Origin: Pseudoips prasinana
Taxonomy: Eukaryota > Arthropoda > Insecta > Lepidoptera > Nolidae
Direction: 5' to 3'
DNA length: 64,000 nucleotides
NCBI GenBank assembly: GCA_951640165.1
Contig: OX621241.1
Coordinates: forward strand, 7,698,001-7,762,000
The position numbers and the translations under genes are program-made. Of the stretch, positions 42,827-52,859 are shown in pieces (within the stretch, counting starts at the first letter, position 1; every line of letters begins with the position of its first letter). Below the pieces are notes generated by a model that worked only from the letters and a program-made list of their open reading frames with translations, was not told the origin of the DNA and did no database searches.

Positions 42827-43631
42827 TATTAACATTAAAATTAAGGAGAAACAACGCAAAAATAACACGATACCAAGGTACTATTTATTTATAAAGTAAT
42901 CTCGCGGTAGAGGAAAATTGTTTGCATAATAAAGCTACAGTATCAAGGCAATTTTGCTCGGATCCCTCATATGTTACTGCATGGTGTAATAGGCGGATTT
43001 CTCTATGGGGAATGGATTACATAAATAACTGCGATGACAGCCGCCCGAGATATGGTGTTTTATGGAACGTATCTGCGCTAATAACTATAAATTGGCGTGG
43101 ATGGATGGTAATGAAGGTGTAATGGAATGGAAACATTCTTGATTAGGATTTATTTGTTTGCTACATGACTACGTACAAACTGTCGCGTAAGATCATGTTG
43201 ACACGGTCATCGTATTATGGTTATAAAGAAGTAAAAGAGATGACTTTACAACGGGGTAGATGGAGAATGCTACACAGACAAGTGCCAAGCTCTTAAATTT
43301 TGGATGGATGATTACGATGTTATTTATTTCAATTTTAGAGGCTTAAAGCAAGACATAAAAATGCCCAAATTAAGACCTTTTAATCACAGTAATCTTACGC
43401 ATTGAAAAAAGTTGGTAGAATTAATTCAAACCTTGGCTGAGAACAGAACAAAAACAAAAAATAGTAGTAACAAAAATTAATTATCCAAAGTAAGTTATAA
43501 TGATTTCTTCCATAACTAATCATTACTTAAAAATATACATTTCATATATCGAGAAACACTCCATGGACTAAAAATAATTACCCAAAATTTGTAAGTCATA
43601 ATTAGTCAGTTAACTAAGCACTAGATTTTGG
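42827..43631. other. Intergenic DNA, nothing recognised
   Basis: No gene recognised; the frame at 42922-43122 is domainless. Confidence 0.35.
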
Positions 43632-43670
43632 AAAACAATTTTTCGTCGTCCATCGACGAAAAATTGTTTT
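43632..43670. repeat. Perfect 17-bp palindrome, 5-nt spacer
   Basis: AAAACAATTTTTCGTCG (43632-43648) and exact reverse complement 43654-43670. Confidence 0.95.
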
Positions 43671-44131
43671 TAATTTTTTCTCTATTCAGCTAAGTTTTAA
43701 CTAAGTTCTACCAACTTGTTCAGTGTTACAACGACTTAATGACTTATTTCACGAATACAATTGGGACCTACGGCATACGACGGTGGATCACGGAGACAGT
43801 CAGAAATTCTTCTACATACATAATATCATCCCTAAACGTCTCATCTTCAATAATAGCGTAGTTAGACTCTTATCTTCGAGAACGCTCACAGACTGTCCGC
43901 TGCGAAGAGACTTCCTCTGAGTGGCGTGATCTAGGTGCGGACGTACCTCAGAGTGGCATACATGTACATCTTTTCGGGGTTTATCAATGCCATTATCAAA
44001 ATCGTTTCTTCTCTCTACCCTCTTTATGGAGACGACTTGCAACTCTACTGACACTTTGAAGTCGAAGACCTAACCTAACCTAGCCATCGATGCTATCGCT
44101 AATCATCTTGGAAACATTAGTTATTGAGCTA
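43671..44131. other. Unrecognised, GC-richer stretch
   Basis: Open frames on both strands at 43723-44054 overlap and show no domain. 'ctaacctaacctag' near 44070 resembles a short (CCTAA)n run, the insect telomere-like motif, but only about two units. Not called as a gene. Confidence 0.35.
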
Positions 44132-44177
44132 ACGTTCATGAGACCTCATTGGACGGCCAATGAGGTCTCATGAACGT
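44132..44177. repeat. Perfect 21-bp palindrome, 4-nt spacer
   Basis: 44132-44152 is the exact reverse complement of 44157-44177; spacer acgg. Confidence 0.95.
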
Positions 44178-44574
44178 CATGATAGTGAGTGACGGCATGT
44201 GTGCTGTTTTTGCGTATTTTGCGAACTAATATTGTACAAGTTTAGTAAGTACCCTGAGCTCTTTTTGTATCACACGTGATACTACTTATTCGAAACTTTG
44301 TATAAGTCTCAGCTGAAAACTGCTACTAACAATTTTCATAAGATAATCAAAACAGGGGGTGCAAAACATCGACTTGCCGAGGTCTTATATTTGTTAAAAC
44401 TTGTAGCGCGATCGGTCAGGTACTACAATGTTATACACATAAACTACATTTCAAAAATATTAATTAACACACATTGAAATCGTATTCACATTGAAATTGA
44501 TTTGAAATCGTATTCCGTCCTGAATTTTAAGATTGATATTAAAAGTCTTTTTAATTCGAAACTACATACGTATA
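44178..44574. other. Intergenic DNA, nothing recognised
   Basis: No gene recognised. Confidence 0.35.
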
Positions 44575-44710
44575 ATCATCATTATCATGTCAGCTGAAAG
44601 ATTAAACTGTTGAACAAAGGTCTCCCCCAATTGCCTAAATCCAGCAACCCTCCCAAGATTATCGGTCCACGTAGTAGGTCTTCCAGTTTCTGGTCTCCAG
44701 TAGAGAATGT
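44575..44710 (+). repeat. Diverged 'aacaaaggtctcccccaa' repeat
   Basis: 'atcatcattatcatgtcagc', 'gaacaaaggtctcccccaa' and 'tccacgtagtaggtcttcc'; diverged copy of the 4341-4460 family with more of its 3' part. Confidence 0.55.
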
Positions 44711-45109
44711 TTGTGCCCCAATCGCTGTCCGTTGTAACAACTATTATGTATATAAATTTACTTGGCAATCTTTGTAACTTAACTACATTTATATTCATGT
44801 TGGTTGTGATGTAATAACAATACTGAACAATCATTTTAGAGACCAATTAACTTAAAACTCTTTATACGTTCCAAGTGATCTAAGCACTTACGAAATTAGA
44901 CCGATAATGAGTTCTTTAATTAGAACCTAATCAGCTAATGTTATAGAGATCGCCCCTGATGTAAGTAAATACATACTTGCTTAGAAATACCCTCGGGATA
45001 AATGTGCGGCGATAACAGAACGAATTTTCCTATTTATTTTTTGTGATTAGATAGGATCCAAATCTTATTAAGTATTAGAAATATGATACACTACAACTGT
45101 CTAGCAGAA

Positions 45110-45290
45110 AGGGTCTCAAGTGGCGACTATGTGTCCCAGCGTGGGTATGTTCCCCAAATGGTAAACCGATGATCCTGTGTGGGGTACAGGAAGCCGCTCG
45201 ATGCGGGTAGGGCAAGATCGGCAATTTTGAAGATCTTGGATGGCACCTTGGCCATCAGTGGACATCTTTCGCCTGATAATGATACGTAAG
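45110..45290 (-). repeat. Dispersed LINE/SINE-like 3' piece
   Basis: 'gaagccgctcgatgcgggta', 'gggcaagatcggcaattt' and 'catcagtggacatctttcgc' are the reverse of the 'ctggac..gcgctatccgcatcc' repeat. Confidence 0.5.
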
Positions 45291-45977
45291 TAGACTTAAA
45301 TAGAACAGTTACGAATTATGACATCTATTATGAATCGAATTCAATAACTGTAAAGACCTAACAAAACCCAACTTCACACACCAAATAAGTAAACAAACGC
45401 TTACCTATCTTGTCGCTAAGGAAGTCTTGCCGGCATCAATTTATCGATACCTAAATATACTTAATATATAAGGCCAAACACAATTAATATTCTGGGACCT
45501 CCTCCTTACTGTACCGTTTTATATATCTCATTTTTAGTTGTTTATAGCCCATTTGCACTATAAAATATTTAAATTATATTTCTTTGAAAGTTTTATTTCC
45601 ATGGGCGTGCTATTAAATTAAATTAGCACGGTCCAGTACAACCAATTAAGACCAAATTTAAGGACCGAAAGAAAAAGTTTAATCCTTAGAAGCACTGATA
45701 GTACAAGTACTAAATTTAGTTAATATAGGTGTTCATTTGAAAGCCTACTTCACCAAATGCTACAGTGAATAATTACTGTAACGCTGATCTTCCGATAGCG
45801 CCCAAAAATGTATCTTAAAGATTATATTTTACCCACAATAATGATTCTGTTATATTCTACCCTGTTTTTTACGAGTTTTTCTTCACTATATTTTGACTCG
45901 TATAGTAGCTTATACGGTGACTAGAGTGGTACGTAAAATTTAGTGCCATCAGCATTTTAACCTATAGCAAAATGTAA
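45291..45977. other. Intergenic DNA, nothing recognised
   Basis: No gene recognised. Confidence 0.35.
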
Positions 45978-46218
45978 AAGAAGATTGACAAAAGAACTAT
46001 ACCTGGCCAGTATGAATGGTACAACCGGACGGGAAAAACCTCGTAGAACATTCTCTGACCAAGTCGGAGACGTTCTCAATAAAGGCCAGGTCAGAAGTAC
46101 CTTAAACCAGCGAGCATGTTTGAAGAATATAATGACAGTAAACGAGGCGTGTTGTCTCTGCCTATCCTACTGGGAACCTCTGGGAAACAGGCGTGAGTCT
46201 ATGTACATATGTATGTAA
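45978..46218 (+). pseudogene. RTE-like LINE C-terminal fragment
   Basis: Reads RRLTKELYLASMNGTTGRE, RRTFSDQVGD and CLKNIMTVNEA, matching the end of 40433-41353, but the last part has lost the KDRDKWKSV segment by a deletion or frameshift. Confidence 0.8.
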
Positions 46219-46330
46219 AATGTGGTCGGTTGTCTTGAAACTTTCAATTTGTTGCTGGCTATCGTGCGAGTGGAGATTTTACATTGTTTAGGACGATGCG
46301 GGTTTTTATTTGCTATCTTTTAACCCATAA

Positions 46331-46372
46331 TACTTTTCCTTTACACTTTCTTCAAAGTGTAAAGGAAAAGTA
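46331..46372. repeat. Perfect 19-bp palindrome, 4-nt spacer
   Basis: TACTTTTCCTTTACACTTT (46331-46349) and exact reverse complement 46354-46372. Confidence 0.95.
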
Positions 46373-46492
46373 GTTTTATTTAGTGGCTTTAACACTTTAG
46401 TTTGGAGCATATTGTTGTTCAAGTGATAAAAATATCTTTGTTTCTAACAACGAAAAGATGAGTTTCATACGGGTATACGATTTTAAAATCTC

Positions 46493-46538
46493 GGTCTTCA
46501 AGTTTCTTTGCCAGTATAGGCAAAGAAACTTGAAGACC
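46493..46538. repeat. Perfect 20-bp palindrome, 6-nt spacer
   Basis: GGTCTTCAAGTTTCTTTGCC (46493-46512) and exact reverse complement 46519-46538. Confidence 0.95.
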
Positions 46539-46790
46539 TCATATAGCTTGAAATGCGGTTACAAAATTCAATTTGTAGCATCTGAAATATCTATTGCCCT
46601 TGCATATTTTTGCGGGGCTTTGAATGTCCTTTTCTCTATTCTCTGAGTTTCCCCAGATATTTTAGTATGAGCAAGTGTAAACGTTTTTGTGTATTTAATT
46701 ACTTTTCTTATATTCCTGTTTTCAAATATGCAGACGTACTCTAGTAAAAAGCATCTAAGTAAAGCTGTAAATATTGAATACAAATATATA

Positions 46791-46966
46791 AAACTAGGTG
46801 TGCCCCGGGGTTTTACCCGCGTTAAACTTTATAAATTATGTGTTAATTCAGGGTGTCATCTAACTCCATACCATATTTTATTAAAATCATTCCAGCCGTT
46901 TAGACGTGAAGAAGTAACAAACATAGACACTCACAAACTTTCGGCTTTATAATATTAGTGTGATTA
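46791..46966 (-). repeat. Helitron-like repeat copy
   Basis: 'aactaggtgtgccccggggt' and 'tttacccgcgttaaa' to 'ttataatattagtgtgatta'. Confidence 0.65.
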
Positions 46967-46967
46967 T

Positions 46968-47200
46968 ATATGGCCTGTTGCTCTTGTGGTTAGTGACCCT
47001 AACTGCTAAGACATGGTGGTCTAGTCAGAGGTCAGAGGTCGTGGGTTCAATCCTAGGGCAAATCTTTGTGTGATTAGCACGATTATTTGTTCAGTGTCTG
47101 AGTGTAATATATAAATATGTTTTCAATTTGTCTGCTTGCCTAGTTTGGAATTAGATCAGATGTTAGCTGTTCCAAAATATTTAATTATATAACCATTTAA
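46968..47200 (+). repeat. tRNA-derived SINE (related to 1399-1640)
   Basis: 'ttgctcttgtggttagtgac' A box-like and 'cgtgggttcaatcctagggc' B box-like; the body has 'gattagcacgattatttgtt'. Confidence 0.7.
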
Positions 47201-47217
47201 AATTATTTACGTAACGG

Positions 47218-47470
47218 TCACCGTAGCCTAGTTGGTAGTGCTCCTGCCTACGAAGCTGGTGGTCCTGGGTTCGAATCCCCGTAAGTGCAAATATTTGTGT
47301 GATGAGCACGAATATTTGTTTCTGAGTCATGGATGTTTTCAATGTATATAAGTATTTATCTATCTATATAAGTATGTATATCGTCGCCTGGTACCCATAG
47401 TACAAGCATTGCTTAGTTTGGGGCTAGGATGATCTGTGTGACATTGTCCCTAGATATTATATTATATGTT
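47218..47470 (+). repeat. tRNA-derived SINE (family C)
   Basis: 'accgtagcctagttggtagt', 'tgggttcgaatccccgtaag' and 'ttggggctaggatgatctgt'; very close to 15437-15690. Confidence 0.85.
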
Positions 47471-47610
47471 TATATATGTAATTCTTATTTTTTTGCTATA
47501 ATATATATACAAATACAAAAAAAATACAAATACAAAAATTATTTATTACGCTTCACAAACAGTGATCATTACATGTAGTTACATAATAAACATGTGGATA
47601 CATTTTGTTT

Positions 47611-47667
47611 GGGAGAGACTGGTGTCTGAACTAGGCAAGCCTGTACTACAGATCACCATGCTCTCCC
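47611..47667 (-). other. LINE 3'UTR hairpin
   Basis: GGGAGAG (47611-47617) pairs with CTCTCCC (47661-47667), and inside it TGGTG (47620-47624) with CACCA (47654-47658). Corresponds in place to the hairpin at 26237-26280 of the other LINE. Confidence 0.7.
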
Positions 47668-47896
47668 CTGACGGCGTTGACACATATATGTAAAAAATTG
47701 ATTTAGCTAAATGTTTTGAAAAGAACGGTCAAATTAGTAAAGTTGTATTGTCTGGAAAGAGTTGTGTTGTGTGTGAGTGTTGAGTTTGGGTGTGTTGTGA
47801 GTGGGTGTGTTGTGTGTATTTGCGTATGTGATTGTGAGTGTAAATGATCAGGCATGTAAGAACGGAATAGGCGATAGTATACGATTTATACTTAAT

Positions 47897-48060
47897 CTAA
47901 ACTGGATGAGTTAGGAGTGTTTCCGTGGAATGATAGTTTAGGCTTAGTAGCCATTTTTTTAATATGAGGGTGCAGGTTTTTTTTGTTAGATGATAAATCC
48001 TTACTTCTTTAATAATTTTATTGTATAAATGGTTACCAAGAAATGTGTAGAATCTTTGTG
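47897..48060 (-). pseudogene. Frameshifted C-terminus of LINE ORF2
   Basis: In the second frame the minus strand reads TFLGNHLYNKIIKEVRIYH through a Trp-rich segment to TAG at 47897-47899. The motif 'LYNKI..E..IY' matches LYNRVNKEIYIY of the LINE at 24474-25841. The shift lies somewhere at 48045-48075. Confidence 0.75.
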
Positions 48061-50754
48061 CAAAGGTTGTATTAACTCGCGTAGGTGGGCAAACTGAGTA
48101 GGTTCTCCGTTTATTTTTTGTGACAGAAGGGTCATAGGAAAGTTGAGTATGTTTTTGGTAATAGTGTGTAGGATAAATAATTGCCTGACAGTTAGCACTT
48201 TACACAGATTATAAAGGTCAACAGTTGGATAGCGGAAGGGAAGAAATGAAAGCACTTTCAATACAGCACGTTGGGCTCTCTCTAGATTTAGCAAGGACGT
48301 CTTTACTGCACCTCCCCATGTAGAGATGCAGTAGGTAAGTATAGACTGACACATGGAGTAATATACTATTTTTAGCACGTCAGTATCCGCTACATGTCTA
48401 AGATTTTTAAATAGGTAAATAAGTTTACGAGTTCTAGAAGTTAGTAGGTTTATATGAGGTTGGAACGAGAGTTTTCTATCCATTATAATTCCAAGATATT
48501 TTATGGTCGGTGTATTTAGGATAATAGGACAAGCGCATTCATCGTTGTTTAGATTTAGACAGGAGTGAGTTTTAATTATGTAGTTAGACATTTGATTGCA
48601 GCCATTGTGAGTATTTGTAAAAGTCATAACTTTAGTTTTTTCTGTGTTTAATGTTAGTATATTGTTTTTGAGCCATGTTAAAACAGTACTAAAACCAGAT
48701 TGCGCATAACCATACACCTCATCCCAAGATTTTCCCGAAAAAAGGAGCGCAGTGTCAACCGCAAAGAATATTATTTTACCTTTTGGCAATTTCAAATCAC
48801 ATAGATCGTTGATGTAAGTTAGAAACAATGTTGGTCCTATCACACTTCCTTGAGGAACGCCATAAGTAATTGAAATATCATCACTAGTATAGTCTGCTAT
48901 TTTAACACGCTGGGTGCGATCGGATAGGTAGTCTGATAGAATCTTATGTGGTAAACCTCTAACTCCCATTCGTTTTAATTTATTTAAAAGGAGTGGAATG
49001 GAAACCGTGTCGAATGCCTTGGCTAGATCGATAAATATAGCCACTGTTTTATTTTTCGAGTCAATTTGGTTAACCAAATAGTCAGTAAGTTCATGAACAG
49101 CATCCGCACATGATTTTTCAGACCTAAAACCATATTGAGCTTGAGAAATAAGGTGGCGATGTTCTAGATAATTTATAAGTCTATTGTTTAAAATGCGTTC
49201 TGAAAGCTTAGAAAACACTGGTAAGATTGAGATGGGACGATAATTATTTATACTTTTTTTACATCCATTTTTAAAAATAGGTAAAATTAGTGATTTTTTC
49301 AGTGATTTTGGAAAAATGCCCATTGAAAGAGATAAATTAAAGATGTATGTCAGTGGAGTGATAAGATAACTTTTGTATTGTTTCAGAAATTTTGAAGATA
49401 CTTGGTCAGTGCTAGTCGTATTAGAATTTTTCAAGTTATTAATGAGCATTTCTACTTTTCTTTCATCAGTAGGTAAGAGTCGCATTGAATGTAATTGTGT
49501 AGACTCTAATGTATTACTTATTGGCAAATGTTGATTTAAAAGTTTTTCTGCGAGTATTTTACCAGTATTGGCCAATTGAAAATTTACTTCATTAACGGAT
49601 AAATGTGGATTCATGGTATCTAATAGTTCAGTAGAATAAGATTTTGGCTTACTAGGATTACTATTTGTTATTTTTTTTAGTACTTCCCACAATTTTTTGT
49701 TGTTAGTTTTAGCATGCCGGATCTCCTCCTTTTCATATTCTTGCTTTACTCTTTTTAATAGGTCATAACAAAAGTTACGATACCGCTTGTATGTTATTAA
49801 AAGTGTGTCATTATTTGGATGTTTTTTTGTTTTAATGTGCAGTTGATCTCTGTTGTTAATACATTTTAAAAGACCTGGCGTTATCCAGGGTTTAATAATT
49901 GTTGACCGTTTGCTAATTCGTACGTATTTTGTGTTCTCCGTGATGGCACGATCTAGTTCCGTAAGCAGGTAATCCGTTGCTATGTTTGGATCATTTAGTG
50001 TGTATATGGGAGACAGATCAAGAGTCCTAATGGTCTCATCCAGAGTATTGCTATCTACACGTTTATAAAATTTGGGTTGATTTTGTGAGAGTTTAGATGA
50101 CTTCAAAAATAGGGTTGTGCTGTCATGATCCGTAATTGAAGAATGTAGTACATAGCAAGATGCTGGTAGTTTTGTTCTCAGCAAAACATGATCCAAGCAT
50201 GTACGTCCATGAGTTGGGTAGTTGTGAGCTGGTAACAGACCATGTGATGCAGTGAGATTGAGGTAAGCAGCAGACCGCGTATCAGTTGACTGTTCTGTGA
50301 TGTCAAGGTTGATATCACCTACTATCAATATATTTTTAAATTGAGAATACTCAAGAAGCACTTCGTTTAATGAATTTAAAAATTCGTCAACATTTTTCTG
50401 ACTCGGAGGGCGATAAATTGCAAGTATGAGCGTATTGTTATTAATTTTCGCTATGATACAATTTGCACCTCTAAAAGGAAATTCTTCAAAGTCAATCCTT
50501 AGTGAATTTTGATAGTAAAGTACCACACCTTCATTTTGGGTTTTGTTGTCTGTTGTAGCGAATGAGGAGTAATTCTCAAGGCCGGGCAAACTGCTTGTAC
50601 AGTTTAACCAGCACTCGCTTAGTATAATAATATCCCAGTCAAAGTTTAACCTCGCAAGTAGTGTCTGTAAGCTGGGCATGTTACATTTAATGCTACGGAT
50701 GTTTTGGTGTTTCAAAGACAAATGTTTTTTATAGTTTGTAATGGTATTGGACAT
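48001..50754 (-). pseudogene. LINE ORF2: endonuclease + reverse transcriptase, inactivated
   Basis: 917 codons from ATG at 50754. The APE-type endonuclease comes first: HQNIRSI, ILSECW, IYRPPS, VGDINLD, HGRTCLDHVLL and SITDHDS are all in order (residues about 15-215). RT follows: YRPISILPVFSKLSERI, FIDLAKAFDTV (A), GVPQGSVIGPTLF (B), then FFAVDTALLF (C) where Val replaces the first catalytic Asp (codon at 48757-48759, residue about 666), and KYLGIIMDRKLSF (E). The annotated C-terminus is wrong-frame: from about 48060 another frame continues to a stop at 47897-47899 with residues like those ending the LINE at 25841, so a frameshift cut the tail. The retroelement is dead on two counts. Confidence 0.9.
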
Positions 50755-50824
50755 CTCATAAATACCGCATATTTTAGAGTCTGCACTACAGATCGAGTCT
50801 AGCTCAATGCCAATTTCATTTAAA

Positions 50825-51298
50825 CTATCGAATTGAACTTAGGTTTTGAATAACAATGACTCTATCTCGTGATGTTTCTTTGGGTATAACTAAAGAACAG
50901 CGTTTATAGTAATTAAAGTTCTCTACGCGGCAGATTACATGGAGCATTGAAGGGAAATTAGAGTGTGAGCACAATTGTAAGCATTCTGAAACTATTGTTT
51001 CTTGTAATTTTAAATATGGCAAATTATAATGTGTCCATAAAATAAAATAGAATGACAAGCAGAATCTCATAAATATACAAGAGTTGTTTTGTGATCGATA
51101 TTTTTCACAGTTACGAATATATATCAGCCCAAGCCCTATAGAAGCAGTGTAAACTTGTGTTGTTTTGTGTATATATTGAGTTTGTGAGCTTAAATGTATG
51201 TTAGTACAACTTATTTCAATGTAGATATAGTAAAATATTAAATTATTCAATACAGTATTAATATAACGAAGTGGCAAGTAATCTATGGCTCTATACAA
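50825..51298 (-). CDS. Unassigned ORF between LINE ORF1 and ORF2
   Basis: A frame of up to 157 codons ending with TAG at 50825, in the gap between the ORF1 stop (51334) and the ORF2 start (50754). It is Cys- and aromatic-rich, with 'SNFPSMLHVICRVENFNYYK' and 'RCSLVIPKETSRDRVIVI' near the end; no domain recognised. Just before ORF2, another frame opens near 50836 and runs in phase into ORF2 without a stop, so this could be an N-terminal extension of ORF2 lost by frameshift, or a chance frame. First codon is not a certain ATG. Confidence 0.35.
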   Translation of the reverse strand: MYRAIDYLPLRYINTVLNNLIFYYIYIEISCTNIHLSSQTQYIHKTTQVYTASIGLGLIYIRNCEKYRSQNNSCIFMRFCLSFYFILWTHYNLPYLKLQETIVSECLQLCSHSNFPSMLHVICRVENFNYYKRCSLVIPKETSRDRVIVIQNLSSIR

Positions 51299-51333
51299 TA
51301 AAAAACGGAAAGAATGTACAAGTTAATAACTAG

Positions 51334-51444
51334 TCATATATTAGTTTTCAAGTTGAGAAGATCAGATTCATTGGTTAATCTTATGGAACCCATTCCTTCT
51401 TTCTTTTTCATATACACTTTGCCATATGATGTCCAGCAATACAG
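51334..51444 (-). pseudogene. LINE ORF1, C-terminal remnant
   Basis: Minus strand reads LYCWTSYGKVYMKKKEGMGS and then IRLTNESDLLNL up to TGA at 51334-51336. The 'W..GK..M.K.EG' pattern is the conserved C-terminal end of CR1/Jockey-type ORF1 proteins. It is separated from the rest of ORF1 (56836-57606) by the insertion. Confidence 0.8.
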
Positions 51445-51450
51445 ATAATT

Positions 51451-51825
51451 GAAGGTTAAACAAACTTACCTTAAGTGAAGTTTGACCATAATTATATGAG
51501 TCGCTGCATCCGAAGAGATTTTCATATTACACAGTAGTACACTCTTCAATGTACTGGACATCGAACACTTTTTAGAGCTTGCAACATTAAAAAGACAAAA
51601 TGTCAACGTCATTTTTCCGCCGCCACCTGGATGTCACCTCATTCTTTTCAGAGTAACACAGCATCTACTTAAGATTTCACTAAAGGCAAAGCATTAAAAG
51701 CAAATAACGGGAAGAAAGTATTCACAAGAATACTTTAAGGGAGGGAGGGATCGAAAATCTCTTCGGATGCAGCGACTCATATAATTATGGTCAAACTTCA
51801 CTTAAGGTAAGTTTGTTTAACCTTC
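51451..51825. mobile_element. Inverted-repeat element (left part of the insertion)
   Basis: Terminal arms of about 75 bp: GAAGGTTAAACAAACTTACC at 51451 onward and its exact inverse ending at 51825, continuing through 'cttaagtgaagtttgaccat' and 'gtcgctgcatccgaagagat'. Total 375 bp. Its flanks are ATAATT and AATTAT. Confidence 0.85.
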
Positions 51826-51831
51826 AATTAT

Positions 51832-51880
51832 ATTTCGTCGCTGCATCCTCGAGATTTTCATATTACACAGTAGATGTTTA
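51832..51880 (+). repeat. Inverted-repeat end (left arm of 5-kb part)
   Basis: ATTTCGTCGCTGCATCCTCG and on through 'agattttcatattacacagtag' is the exact inverse of 56781-56822. Confidence 0.85.
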
Positions 51881-52233
51881 GAGCTTTAGGGAAATCGTTA
51901 GTAAGAGTATTGAACCAATACCCATAAACGAATTAATACATGCAATAATTTACTTTATCTTATTAACTTAATCATTTTTAACTATACTTAACCATAATCA
52001 ACTGGAATTTTTAAATACAGGATCATTATTAGATCTGTCATAGAATTTACTAAATCCGTGGGAATTTCATGACCATCCATCCTGCTGCCTTCCTAATCAC
52101 TTCAATGGAAACGCATCGACGGACGTCTCTGCGTGGCGAGCGCTATGCGCAGAGTATACGCTTGCGTCAATATCCGCTCTCTTGCAATACTTGCTAGATA
52201 CAGCGGCTGATTGTGGACACAGTTGCGTTGTGG

Positions 52234-52271
52234 TATATATATATATATATCTATATATATATATATATATA

Positions 52272-52347
<76 letters not shown>
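52234..52347. repeat. (TA)n microsatellite, ~114 bp
   Basis: Almost pure TA dinucleotide, broken by two or three C's near the left end. The open frame through it is meaningless. Confidence 0.95.
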
Positions 52348-52350
<3 letters not shown>

Positions 52351-52859
52351 AGTGGTCAGAATTAACCTGTCTGCGATAGACGTGTCTCTAAACGGTCCTA
52401 TTAGTTCTATGTATGCTATGGTTTTCCCTGGGCATATCTCCTTCTAATTGTGATAAAAGAATTAGATGCGATTGAGGCCTCGCTTACAAGAATTTTAAAT
52501 ATTGGAATCGTTATTCCTAATATTTGAAACAACGTCTCTTATCTTAGGTTCATAAATGACAACTTTTAATTTTTGATACACTTAAGGCATCCCAAAAGGC
52601 CTGCGGCCAAAGCTCGGGTGCTGAGAGTTCATCTTTATTAGATTATTTGGTCGGGGTAGCAATATCAGCGGTAGGAACCTGCGTAGCGACAACATTATCA
52701 AGAGTATGTGTAATCGGGTCAATATTATTCGGCGACAATGGAGCGTATACCCTAATTTGCTAAATATGAATGTTCAGATGCATTATTCACATAAAATAAA
52801 ATATACATTATCACCCTTATTTAAAAACGAAGTCTAAAACTAAACAACAGTTGAACTAT

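Noticed and set aside
44060..44085. Telomere-like CCTAA repeats
   Set aside because: Only two units (ctaacctaacctag); insufficient for a telomeric insertion.
52211..52447. 78-codon frame of Tyr-Ile repeats
   Set aside because: Reading of a (TA)n microsatellite.
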